Translations under genes and position numbers: made by a program
Assembly (NCBI GenBank): GCA_027600665.1
Contig: JADGJL010000767.1
Location: 1 to 14,134, forward strand
Direction: 5' to 3'
Source: Irineochytrium annulatum
Lineage: Eukaryota; Chytridiomycota; Chytridiomycetes; Chytridiales; Chytridiaceae
DNA length: 14,134 nt
Shown: in pieces, positions 1-8,686 of the stretch
How the letters are laid out: every line of letters begins with the position of its first letter
Numbering within the stretch: the stretch's first letter is position 1
Notes under the pieces: model-generated
Databases searched by the model: none
Seen by the model: the letters and a program-made list of their open reading frames with translations, nothing else
What the model was told of the DNA's origin: nothing

Positions 1-912
1 CCCTCCGGTCTCTCCACCCGCGCCCCCTCTCGTCTATCGGTACTCTCTCACCGAGACCCAGACGACCTCGAGATGGTCGAGGTCTCGGACCTCAATACAT
101 CATCCACCGACTCACCGGTCATGACGATCTCCATCCCGCTGCGACCGAACCTGACCGCATCGCCGTCCGCCGTCTCGCTCTTGGCGACCACGCCCCCTCA
201 CACTCCGCCGATCGCGGGCGTCTCCCCTTCGTACGCGTCCCGCAGGTTGTCGTTCGCGTCCGAGACGCCCGTGACAGTCATGGCCGTCCCCGGTCGTTCC
301 GGCAGGGAAAACAGGAGGAGCGCGACGCCGAACGGATCGCCGTCTCTTTCAAACGCTGGGCAAGGCGGGGGTTGGTGGCCGTGGTCGACGACGGCGGCAG
401 TGGAGGAGGTGGAGGGTATGTCGGTGCGGACAAGGTCGCATTCTAGTCTGCAGAGATTAATGATGGATACGGCTGCGGTGGGTAAGGATGATGTGGTGGG
501 GTTGCCGTCGCCGTCGCCCAGCACGACGCCGGGGGAGGAGGATGAAGAGGTGGAGGTGATTGCGTTGGCTGCTGAGGCGGATCAGGTGGTACCCGCGAAG
601 GTGGACATGTCCCCACCGGGTGGGACGTCGCCGACTCGGCCCAGCGCGCCGTCGTTCACCCGCTCAAACCCTCCAATTAAAGGGGCTATGATCGCGTCCA
701 TGGTGAAACGCTTCTCGATGCTGGCGGCAGCTGCGTCCGGTACACCACCGCCGAAGGGAGTTGGAGCCGCGGCGGCCGGTATAGGCGCGCGAGGAACCGG
801 GCCGGGTTTCAACATGCTGAGGACCCCGACCGTGTCGGCCGCGGTCGTGGCGGACGAACGAGTCGAGGGTTCGTTTAGCAACAATCTGAGCGTAAGAGCT
901 ATGAGCACTTGA
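1..912 (+). CDS. 3' end of an unrecognised Ser/Thr/Pro/Ala-rich protein (5' truncated)
   Basis: The reading frame is open from base 1 and ends at TGA 910-912, so about 303 codons are visible. The first Met is at 73, but the frame is already open before it and upstream composition is the same, so I treat the gene as running in from outside the window. The product is low complexity. It has Ser/Thr/Pro stretches, basic-Ser motifs of the kinase-site type (RRLSF, RTRSHSSL, RTPT), an acidic patch (EEDEEVEV) and Ala/Gly runs near the end. There is no membrane segment, signal peptide or recognisable domain. This looks like a disordered C-terminal tail; any catalytic or binding domain would lie upstream. 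That it is coding is inferred from the long open frame and composition, and the function is unknown. Confidence 0.6.
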   Translation, partial: PSGLSTRAPSRLSVLSHRDPDDLEMVEVSDLNTSSTDSPVMTISIPLRPNLTASPSAVSLLATTPPHTPPIAGVSPSYASRRLSFASETPVTVMAVPGRSGRENRRSATPNGSPSLSNAGQGGGWWPWSTTAAVEEVEGMSVRTRSHSSLQRLMMDTAAVGKDDVVGLPSPSPSTTPGEEDEEVEVIALAAEADQVVPAKVDMSPPGGTSPTRPSAPSFTRSNPPIKGAMIASMVKRFSMLAAAASGTPPPKGVGAAAAGIGARGTGPGFNMLRTPTVSAAVVADERVEGSFSNNLSVRAMST

Positions 913-2148
913 TGTGGTATGCGACCGGCTCTTTTTGCTACCATTAATACTATGCATTTGCATTATTGTGCGTACGTGCTTAACGCGGCTGATTACCATT
1001 ACTATGCATTATAATTGAACAAGTTCGAGAAATTGGCAGGATATGTATGGGCCTACACATACAAGTCTTGCATATTCCCTAATTCCGTCATCATTTCAAT
1101 TACTTATCAATCAGCCGTCCATTCACACATTTCCTTGACGTTCTGGTTATTAAGGTGGGGTCTTCGAGGCTCGAGCGGAACGTACGACCAATCCGATGCA
1201 TGTTTATCGTCGACGGTGTCGTTGACGATGTCGAGCTCGCCGTCATAAGGCACGGCATCCGCAGCGTCGGTCGGGCGGATACGCGCTCCCCCACAGACTG
1301 TTGGTGACTTGGGCTGTGCGCGTCCAGGTCTCGACTGATGGAATGGCCTTGATTGCGCTTGACAGGCTACAAGTACGGTCGCCAGAGACAGTCATTTTGC
1401 AGTGCTGATGTCAGGGCAATGGCGACACCTGCCGAAGCCTTGTGAACCTCGACGACTGCTTCAACCAGCCTGTAAGGAGCGCCAGCGCCGGTTTAGCGCT
1501 CGGTGGCGTTCCGGAGCGCCACGCTGAGGCGATAGTGGCGTCGCGGAAGCCGAGTTATCGACATTTCTACGTCGAGAATCCATGTAAAGCAGTTGGTCAC
1601 CACTTTTCAAGCGATGTTCGATAACAAAGATACGTGCCAAACGGGAATAACGTTTAGACTGGGAAAACACTTAAAATGCATGCAACGGAGCGACGGAAAT
1701 GAAGCAGCTCCTTTAAGGATAACTGCTTGGCAAGCCCTTAACAGGGTTTCCTTCATAAGTTGCAGATACGAATAGCGTGTCAGTCATTTTACGTTTGAAG
1801 TTCCACCCAATGGCGGTAAAAACGGATGTGGAGGGAGGCGCCCTCCTCCTCGGTTTCCAGCGAGCTGGCTAAGATCGCCAACATAGAGCTGCCTGGCTAA
1901 GGTCGCGACCGTTCCGACATCCGCCTCGCCGCCGGGGGATCGCCCGTTGCGAGGTCCAGCGCCGTAGCTCGGTGCTTCCGCATCAAGCACCCTGTGCGTG
2001 GTGGTCAAAGTCGACCCTTGAATTGGGTGGCAGCGGAATCCAGCATTGGAGCTGGGGACGGCCTAGCCGCTGATTCTTCGCTCTGGGACGCCCGTCGCCG
2101 ACCCACCTCAACCTCGGCACCCCTTCATCCCACGACCGACGGACTGCA
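913..2148. other. 1.2-kb gap with no firm gene
   Basis: The first 230 bases are AT-rich and look like a 3' untranslated region. They hold a near-direct repeat of TACCATT(AAT)ACTATGCATT at 939-958 and 994-1010. From about 1140 the base composition rises to that of the neighbouring genes. No open frame here with an ATG exceeds 75 codons and none resembles a known family. On the minus strand a stop-free stretch of 94 codons (1110-1391), with a possible upstream exon, could be the end of a small gene. An imperfect direct repeat (GAGCTGGCTAAGATCGC and GAGCTGCCTGGCTAAGGTCGC) lies at about 1862-1909. The last few hundred bases must contain the promoter of the SH3 gene, but I recognise no clear TATA box. 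Confidence 0.5.
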
Positions 2149-3681
2149 ATGCACAGGGCTCGGAGGCGTCACGTATCACTGGCATGCTGTATCGGAACAC
2201 TAGAGCTGATGGGAAACCCCGCCGCGGCGTCGCGGCTGAGGCGGCAGGATACCGGCGGACAGTCGCTTCCCCCGCTTGACCCCCTCGGCGCGGCTGCCAC
2301 CGGACCGCCTATCTTTGCAACAGCTCCAGTCACCGCCAACCCGCAGCCCGCCGCGTCGGACTCGGGCGACTCCTCCAACCTGGCCGGGAGTCGTCAGGGC
2401 ATCATCATTATTAGCCTCTGCTCCGCAATCGTCCTGCTCATCGTCCTCGTCGCCGTCATCTGCTGCCGGGCCCGTAACTCCAGAAGACGAGCCGCAACTA
2501 GCAGAGCAGGACACCACCCGCTCACGTCCGCGTCGTCCTCTGTCGGCGATGCATCGCGAACAGCAGATAACCCACCCACCAACCAGCCTTTTAAGCACGG
2601 CCATCACCACGTCACCCCTGTCGACATCGCACTATCTTCACCTGGAACGACCGTGATGAGTCAGGTCGACAACTCCTCCACCTCCGTCCTGGGATTCGAT
2701 ATCACTCCGACGGCCTCCCCGCAGCCAACGACGCGATCCGGAGACAACCCGAGGCGGACGAGCAGCCTGCGACCCATCAGGCCAGAGATGCACCTCAGTC
2801 TACCACCGAGACCACCGCCGGAGGCCATGAGTCCTGCTGCATACAGGTCCCCGAGATCCACAATCACTGTCGGAACGTCCATGACGCCACCGTCAAGACC
2901 GCCGCCGCCGCCTGATTGGCAGCCCGTCAGCCCGTCACCGACGTCGGCGGGTGTGCCTCCGCTGCCGTCCCCGCTCGCATCCGCGCGGCAGAGAGGACAA
3001 CTCGGCACATTAGGCACGAGCTATCACGACTATTCCGCGCCTGACAAAGATAGACTGAGCATGTCTTCCTCGACAGCCACGAACCGCAACTTGCAACAAC
3101 CCCTGGCCATCAACACCACCACTTCGTCGCTAGCGCCGACCATAGGACCCAGCACGGGCGGCAGCGGCGTCAATAGCAACGGCGGGAGTTATCAGATCGA
3201 CATGGTCAGGAACGTCATCATTTCGACCACGACGCAGCAGGTCGTCCGCTCGATCCCGCCTATACCTCCCGTTCCCGGCGTTGACTTCCGACGCAGCGCG
3301 GACGGCGGCGGCGTCGCACCGCAGCCACGATCCGCTGCGCCGTCCGCCCACTCCAACTCGGGGTCATCCGCGTCCGCCGGCTCGATGCCGTTCCCCGTGA
3401 TGCGGAAAGCGCCGTCGGTGATGTCGAAGCTTTCAAGTCGGTCTAGCTCGCGCGTGCCGATCGACTACGTGATCGAGCCCGTCGAGGTGCCGGGGATGCC
3501 GAGCTTCCACTTGGCGATTGTGGGTGAGGGGTTCACACCGATGGAGGAGGATGAGATCGCGCTGAAGCTTGGGGACGTTGTGCAGGTGCATCGGGTGTTT
3601 GATGACGGGTGGGCGTATGGGGTGAATAGGAACACGTTTGACACGGGCATCTTCCCCGTGGTGGTGCTTTCGGGGCTGTGA
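2149..3681 (+). CDS. Single-pass membrane protein with C-terminal SH3 domain, Fus1-like architecture
   Basis: The frame is intronless and encodes 510 aa from ATG 2149, or 490 aa from ATG 2209; an in-frame stop at 2071-2073 lies upstream. The 2149 ATG has G at -3, while the 2209 ATG has G at +4, so the start is not settled. A Pro/Ala/Ser-rich N-terminal part (about residues 22-83) is followed by one strong membrane span at 84-106 (Ile/Leu/Val run ending in CC). Next comes a basic stop-transfer stretch (RARNSRRR), so the N-terminus should be outside and the rest cytosolic. Residues 110-450 are disordered and Ser/Pro-rich with polyproline motifs (PPRPPPEA, SRPPPPPDW). Residues 453-510 form an SH3 domain: EEDEIALKLGD, then DDGWAYGVN, then GIFPVVVL at the extreme C-terminus. 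Budding yeast Fus1 has the same order and nearly the same length. A role in polarised growth or cell fusion is inference only. Confidence 0.85.
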   Translation: MHRARRRHVSLACCIGTLELMGNPAAASRLRRQDTGGQSLPPLDPLGAAATGPPIFATAPVTANPQPAASDSGDSSNLAGSRQGIIIISLCSAIVLLIVLVAVICCRARNSRRRAATSRAGHHPLTSASSSVGDASRTADNPPTNQPFKHGHHHVTPVDIALSSPGTTVMSQVDNSSTSVLGFDITPTASPQPTTRSGDNPRRTSSLRPIRPEMHLSLPPRPPPEAMSPAAYRSPRSTITVGTSMTPPSRPPPPPDWQPVSPSPTSAGVPPLPSPLASARQRGQLGTLGTSYHDYSAPDKDRLSMSSSTATNRNLQQPLAINTTTSSLAPTIGPSTGGSGVNSNGGSYQIDMVRNVIISTTTQQVVRSIPPIPPVPGVDFRRSADGGGVAPQPRSAAPSAHSNSGSSASAGSMPFPVMRKAPSVMSKLSSRSSSRVPIDYVIEPVEVPGMPSFHLAIVGEGFTPMEEDEIALKLGDVVQVHRVFDDGWAYGVNRNTFDTGIFPVVVLSGL

Positions 3682-3969
3682 GAGACTGTCATTATCTGTG
3701 GGTATCAAACCCAGCGGCTTTATTGTTTTATTCCTGTTTTTATTTATGAGTTTTGAGGTTTGCGTTTGTGATTTCTTTACACGGCTTTGTCACTTTCGTC
3801 AGTTATATGCGTACATTTTTGCCCCAAACTTATTAATGGTTTAAATTAATGTTCTTGGTAGCGTCGCTGACTGTTAAAAGGTGCACATAATACGTAGAAA
3901 CATTTGCATTATCGAGCCACACCTTCAGACAGAATTGTTGACATTAGCGTGTGTGCGACCTTGACGTCA
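3682..3969. promoter_or_regulatory. Compact intergenic region: SH3 gene 3' end and LEA-type gene promoter/leader
   Basis: Only 288 bases separate the stop of the SH3 gene from the ATG of the next gene. The first part is very T-rich (several TTTTAT runs around 3720-3760) and suits a 3' untranslated region and polyadenylation. The palindrome TTGACGTCAA at 3961-3970 contains a perfect CRE/ATF-type core TGACGTCA (3962-3969) that touches the ATG at 3970. Whether it is bound is unknown. Confidence 0.4.
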
Positions 3970-5440
3970 ATGTCTTACCATCACAGCGATCCTGCGGGCC
4001 CTTACCAGCACCAGGACTACGGCCAGCACCAGCAATGGGCCTCTAGCGGCAACACCTACGATCATGCTGGCCATGCCGGCCAGGCCGGCGGCCAATACTA
4101 CAACAATCCGACCTCCTACAATGACCAACCTTATCAACCGCAGCAGCCGTCGACCATGACTGACCACCAGTACGGCGGCGGGTCCGCTTACTCCAACGCC
4201 GGCAGCGCTGGCGGGTACTCCAGCGAGCCGATACCGCCGCCCCCTCAGCCCACACAGTCCGTCAACGCCGGAGGGTATGAGAGGGCCGCATACACACCGG
4301 GAGGAGGGTATGATCACTACGATCAGCGGCCGCAGGGGTATGGGGGTCAGCAGGGAGGGGCGTATGAGCCGTATGGACAGCAACAGCAGCCGTATCAACC
4401 GATGGGATACCCGCCGCAACAACCCCAACAGCAACAGCAGCTGCAGCGGCAACAGCCGTATGGATCCACGAGCATGGCCTACGCCGAATCCGCGGCTTTG
4501 CCACCGACTGTGGCGTCGACGACCGAGCCGAGTATTTTCTCGGTGCCGGACAGCATGAAGCAGCGGCCGCCAATGCCGGCGTCAGGCGCTGGAGCTTACG
4601 ACAAGAATGCGGCGGCAGGAAGTGGGGCGGCGGCGGCGGCGTCGGCGCTAAGGACAAACGGCGGGGCGGGGACGCCGGCAAGGGGCGGATACCCGGTGCC
4701 CTTGAAGGAAGTGGATGATTCGAGGTTTCGGAGATATAGGTTCGTATCCTGGAAGGTTTTCGTTGATTACCTCCTATGCTGCTTTGCTGACCGCTTGTGA
4801 ACAGGAACAACAGCTGCTGCCGCGGCTGGCGCTGCTGCCTTTGGATCATTCTCATCTTTATCCTCGCGATCGTGGCCGTGGTGGTGTTTTTCCTTATCTA
4901 TGGAATCCGGATCCCGAAAATCACTGTTCAGGGCGTTACGCTCGACCCCAACAACCCATTCTCGGTTCGACCGCCGTTCGACGCCTTCAACATCTCGCTG
5001 CTGATCAACGCGCAGGTGGAGAACAACAACTTCTTCAACCTGCTTTTTGATGAGATCGATGTTGATGTGAGTTTATCTCCTTTCGCTTCGAAGTCGATGT
5101 CGGCGTTCTTTGACAAACTTTAATATAGGCTTACAACTCCAACTTCAACTCCGGCAACTCCCCAATCGCGCACGGCCAACAAGGCAACTCGACGGACCGC
5201 GTCAAGATCTTCGGCAACGCCAAGACGAACGTCACGCTGCCGACGACGATCGCGTACAACAGCACCAAAGATCCCGGTTTAACTTTTTTGAATTACCTCC
5301 TTAACACGTGTGACGGCGGGGCCGCAAGCAACCAGCTTGCACTGAACCTGAAGGTGTATCTGCACTTCACCTTGATCAGCTTCCTGAAGTACGCCCCGTC
5401 CGTCGATGCACCGGTGTCGTTCGCATGCCCTGCATTATAG
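3970..5440 (+). CDS. LEA_2/WHy-like single-pass membrane protein with Q/Y/G/P-rich head
   Basis: Three exons join to 447 aa: 3970-4739, 4805-5066 and 5129-5440 (stop TAG 5438-5440). ATG 3970 is the first ATG of the frame. Residues 1-256 are low complexity: Tyr/Gln/Gly/Pro-rich with poly-Gln and an Ala run. A basic, Cys-rich segment (CCRGWRCC, possibly palmitoylated) leads into one membrane span at about 269-291. The remaining 156 residues follow the pattern of the LEA-14/WHy (LEA_2) domain found in plant NDR1/HIN1-like and fungal membrane proteins: IPKITVQGVTLDPNNPF right after the membrane, then a beta-rich stretch. Four N-glycosylation sequons (NIS, NST, NVT, NST) after the span argue that this part faces the lumen or outside. 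Exon joins restore the frame exactly (Arg257 is split by intron 1). The biological role is unknown; stress or cell-surface function is a guess from the family. Confidence 0.85.
4740..4804 (+). other. Intron 1 of the LEA_2-type gene (65 bp)
   Basis: The donor is AG|GTTCGT and the acceptor is AACAG, with a CTGAC branch site at 4787-4791. Removing it joins AG+G into Arg and continues into the Cys-rich membrane-proximal segment. A donor four bases further on (GTATCC) would break the frame. Confidence 0.85.
5067..5128 (+). other. Intron 2 of the LEA_2-type gene (62 bp)
   Basis: The donor is GTGAGT, the acceptor ATATAG, and a TTTGAC branch-like site lies 14 bases before the end. It sits between codons (phase 0). 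Reading through it meets a stop at 5121, so it must be removed for the 103-codon last exon to be used. Confidence 0.85.
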
Positions 5441-6444
5441 GACTTTGGACGTTGAGACCGTTTTGGGTTTCCGTTTGTACGTTTCTGCTACATTGTAATT
5501 GATCGCCTTGTTCTTCGTGCAATGACTCTTTCGGTGTCTTTCATATAACAATGAAATCATGCTCGCTTTGGCAGAGAGTTGTGCAGATGGCAGGAATCTC
5601 CTCAATAGAAATTAATCATCGAACCATCTTCTTAAGGCTGACGAGCCTCCAGCGACTTGAGGCTTCTCGGCTTGCACAGCACACAAGACTCAGGCTCCCT
5701 CGTGGGGTTTTATCTGTAAATCTTTATTTGCACCTAAGCGACTTCAACTTAAGGTATAGCTTTCTCGCGCCGAATCCGGCAATGACGCGGGCGCCGTGGT
5801 GGTGTCGGATTAGATGATGCGTTTGGCGGCTGCGGGTTCGGCAACGCGATGCGAGCAAACGAGGAAGCTGTTGAGTGATAGCGTTTGAAATGCAACCCTT
5901 ACTAGTAAATGTTACCAAATGTGACGGAGTAAAAGGCCGCAATGGGCGACAAGAAACGTTGGTTTACATACAGAATGTGTTTTTCAACCTTCTCCTGATG
6001 TGAGCAAGTTGAGCCCGACAGACAAGAAAGACGCGAGTTTTTAAGGAATTTCGAAAGTGAAGAAAAATGTTGAATTCTTCTCACATAGTGGGAGCACCAG
6101 TAAGTGAAAATCGTACGCCCCATTCCTCAGCCCTGCATGCATCATGCGCGTATTTTGGAGGTGTTCCCAAACTTCACGTACTGTCTGGGGTGCACCAGCC
6201 GTCGTCGCGGCACTGCGGTCTCATCAGCTGCGTGCGAGCACAAAGCCGTAAGACATCAATCCCTTGGCTTGTAGTGAAGGAAGTCAAAAATAGCCCGCGT
6301 CGCGAGGGGCCGCATAAGAGCGAGCGACTGCTGGCCCACCCACCGTCGCAGCCATCTCATCACCTGCTTCCTGTCCCCACGGCGGCCGTCCGTTGCATTT
6401 TCTCTGCCTCATTAGTTTTCACGCGACCTCGTTCGACCGACAAG
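5441..6444. other. 1.0-kb gap: LEA_2-type gene 3' end and MFS promoter
   Basis: No supported gene here. The part to about 5550 reads as a T-rich 3' untranslated region. An 88-codon open frame at 5551-5817 has no family resemblance and lies in mixed-composition DNA, so I do not call it. From 6067 the frame of the transporter is open up to its ATG, but its sequence has no coding character. The last 100 bases are pyrimidine-rich (TTTTCTCTGCCTCATTAG), as is common just before fungal start codons. An AGGGG (stress-element-like) site lies at about 6304; I give it little weight. Confidence 0.5.
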
Positions 6445-8183
6445 ATGGATCCAGAGCAGCAGAACCTCAGGATCAGGGAGAGGACACTCCTCCGGAAGCT
6501 GGACTTGAACCTCGTGCCGCTCGTCGCCCTGCTTTACCTGGTGAGCCTTCGTGATCCTTACGGTGGCGTGGAAGGGAATCTGCTTGCTGACTGGGCCTTC
6601 GACTGACATACTTCTCGCCCAGATATGCTTCCTCGACCGCGTGAACATCGGGAACGCGCGGGCGGTTGGTCTCGACAAGACAGGTTACGGTGACATGGAA
6701 CGGGCTTTGGGCATGACGTGGAACGGCGCCTATAACTGGGCCCTGTCCATCTTCTTCTTTGGATACGGTTAGGCGTGATTCATTTGGCCCAACATTGCTT
6801 CTGGTGCTTACATAATTCGTCGTGTATAGTCCTCTTCGAAGTACCTTCGAACCTTGTCCTCAAGAGGGTCACGCCGCGCGTTTGGATTGCCAGGATCATG
6901 GTCACTTGGGGCATCTGCGCCAGCGCGCTCGCGTTTGCCAACAACTGGGCGGCCATCATGGTCATTCGCTTCTTCCTCGGATGTTGTGAAGCCGGTGTGT
7001 TACTTGTCGTGCTGCAACTTTCATCTGCTGACATGACAAGTATAGGATTCTTCCCCGGTATCCTCTTCTACCTCTCCTTCTGGTACGCCAAGAAGGAATA
7101 CACCTTCCGCGTCTCCGTCTTCTTCGCCGCGTCCTCCCTCGCCGGCGCCTTCTCCGGCCTCTTCGCTTACTATCTCAGCCAAGTCCAGATGGGCTACATC
7201 TCGACCTGGCGCGCTATCTTCTTCTGGGAGGGCGTCCCCGCCATCCTGTTCTCCGGTCTCTGCTACTTCTGCCTGCCCAACTTCCCGCAGACGGCGAGAT
7301 TCTTGACGGAGGAGGAGCGGGAGTTCGCGGTCGAGAGGTTGAAGAAGGACGGTATTGACCCGACGGACCATAGCTTCAGCTGGCCGGATTTGAGGAGCAC
7401 GTTGATGGATGTTAGGGTGTGGATTTACATGGTGCTGTACCTGACGATCTTGACGCCGACGTACGGAGTCTCGTTTTTCCTGCCGACAATCATTAAAAAT
7501 CTCGGTTTCTCCGTAAGCGCCGCTTCTACTCCCTCAAATATTCTCTTACATGCGATATGCAGGCCCTCAACGCCCAACTCCTCTCCACGCCCCCCTACAT
7601 CCTTGCCTGCATCGTCGTCATCGCCGCGTGCTTCAGCGCCGACTACCACCAAGAGCGCTCCTTCCACCTAATGGGCGCGGCCGTCTGTTCTATGGTTGGT
7701 TTCTTCGGTCTCGCCTACGTCCGCAACGTCTCCCAGTGGGTCCTCTTCACATTCACGTGCCTGGCCGTCATAGGCGCATACACGAGCATCCCGCTGAGCT
7801 TAGGCTGGTTAAGCAACAACTACCAAGTTAGCCAAACCAAGGCCGCGACGGCTATTGCTATGATGGTTTGTATTCTTTTGTCGATTTTCAACCACCATCA
7901 TGTCGTATCACTTCTGACCTTGGCGCAAACACAGGTCGGCTTCGGCAACATTGGCGGTGTCCTTGGGCCGCAGATTTACCAGCCAACCGAAGCACAGGCC
8001 GGCTACCCGCGCGGCCACACCATAATGGGCTGCATGGCGGTCCTGACGTTCGTCCTCACGGCCGTCATGCGGTTCTACTTCCAGCGCAAGGGCGCGTTTG
8101 CTAAGAGTGCGGGGGGTGATCAGGACGCGACGGCGGTCGACGGACAGCATTCGGAGGATGTGAAGACTAAGATCCATTTGTAA
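6445..8183 (+). CDS. MFS transporter, allantoate permease (Dal5/ACS) family
   Basis: Six exons join to 474 aa: 6445-6540, 6623-6767, 6830-6994, 7046-7512, 7563-7865 and 7935-8183 (stop TAA). Every join keeps the frame and restores family motifs. DRVNIGNA (Asp37-Ala44) closes the first membrane helix. VPSNLVLKR follows helix 2, and RFFLGCCEAGFFPG spans helix 4-5. WRAIFFWEGVPA lies before the central loop FLTEEEREF, and GFSALNAQLLSTPPY and GFGNIGG lie in the second half. This is the pattern of the fungal anion:cation symporter family (Dal5, Tna1, Liz1, Vht1 and others), 12-helix plasma-membrane carriers for organic anions and vitamins. The substrate cannot be read from the sequence. The frame is open upstream to 6067, but the short N-terminus from ATG 6445 fits the family and the ATG is followed by G. 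Length is slightly below the usual 490-530 aa. Confidence 0.95.
6541..6622 (+). other. MFS intron 1 (82 bp)
   Basis: Donor GTGAGC, acceptor GCCCAG, branch CTGAC at 6603-6607, phase 0. It splits the first membrane helix (LLYL|ICFLDR) and contains an in-frame TGA. Confidence 0.9.
6768..6829 (+). other. MFS intron 2 (62 bp)
   Basis: Donor G|GTTAGG, acceptor TATAG, branch CTTAC at 6807-6811, phase 1. Removal joins G+TC into Val and gives the conserved GYVLFEVPSN. Confidence 0.9.
6995..7045 (+). other. MFS intron 3 (51 bp, stop-free, 3n)
   Basis: Donor GTGTGT, acceptor TATAG, branch CTGAC at 7028-7032, phase 1. Removal gives EAGFFPG, the conserved family sequence. The intron has no in-frame stop and is 17 codons long, so retention would insert residues rather than truncate the protein. 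Confidence 0.88.
7513..7562 (+). other. MFS intron 4 (50 bp)
   Basis: Donor GTAAGC, acceptor TGCAG, branch CTTAC at 7545-7549, phase 0. Removal gives GFSALNAQLLS, the usual family sequence at the start of the second half. Confidence 0.9.
7866..7934 (+). other. MFS intron 5 (69 bp, stop-free, 3n)
   Basis: Donor GTTTGT, acceptor ACACAG, branch CTGAC at 7914-7918, phase 0. Removal joins AMM to VGFGNIGG. It has no in-frame stop, so a read-through protein with 23 extra residues is formally possible. Confidence 0.85.
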
Positions 8184-8662
8184 ATGTGACAAGAGGGGAG
8201 GAGGTGTTGCTGTTCATAGTTTGGCATTTAAGGCTTTTTCCTTTTTGCGCCGCTGTCGGTGTTGAATAGTTTAGTTGTTAATGGCGGAATTGCGTTTTGC
8301 TTTTTTTTTTTCGCGCAGCTGAACATTGAACACTTGCTTGGCTCAGTACTTCACAATATGACTTCATTAGAAATGGCTTGCATTCGTTGTTCAGGCTGCT
8401 GGAATTTCGTGCGTTCAATTCAAGATGTATACACAGCATCCAGGCGACCAATGGAAACAAATTGAATCGGATATGACCGTCCGATTTTGCATTTTGTTTT
8501 CTTTCTTTTTCCTGCAAGCGTGAATTCTTCACCCAAAAGTACTCGCTTGCGCGTGCCCTCGATCCACAGCGCGAATCTCCACTCCGCACTCCTCAGACGC
8601 GTACAAATGGATGCCTTCTGGCAGTTTTCGGAGACTACACTAACAGCATGCCATTGTAGCAT

Positions 8663-8686
8663 GCCGTCTACAATATTGTAGACGGC
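8663..8686. repeat. Perfect 24-bp palindrome
   Basis: The half-site GCCGTCTACAAT is followed directly by its exact reverse complement. It carries CCG and CGG triplets at the ends, as in binding sites of fungal Zn2Cys6 regulators, and could also fold as a short hairpin with a nine-pair stem. Just upstream GCATGCC occurs twice (8646-8652, 8659-8665), and TTGTAG at 8654-8659 is an inverted match to the CTACAA inside the palindrome. What it does is unknown. Confidence 0.9.

Noticed and set aside
3904..3969. Start of the LEA_2-type gene at TTG 3904
   Set aside because: TTG starts are not expected in nuclear fungal genes, and ATG 3970 is the first ATG of the frame.
4262..4855. Minus-strand frames of 161-197 codons over the LEA_2-type gene
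   Set aside because: Shadow of the poly-Gln/Gly-rich exon 1; no domain, and it crosses intron 1 of the + strand gene.
5551..5942. 88-codon + strand and 72-codon minus-strand frames in the gap before the MFS gene
   Set aside because: No recognisable motif, no family, overlapping each other, and no splice-site support.
6067..6444. N-terminal extension of the MFS protein by 126 residues
   Set aside because: The frame is open from 6067, but the extension has no coding character and the family normally has a short N-terminus before helix 1.
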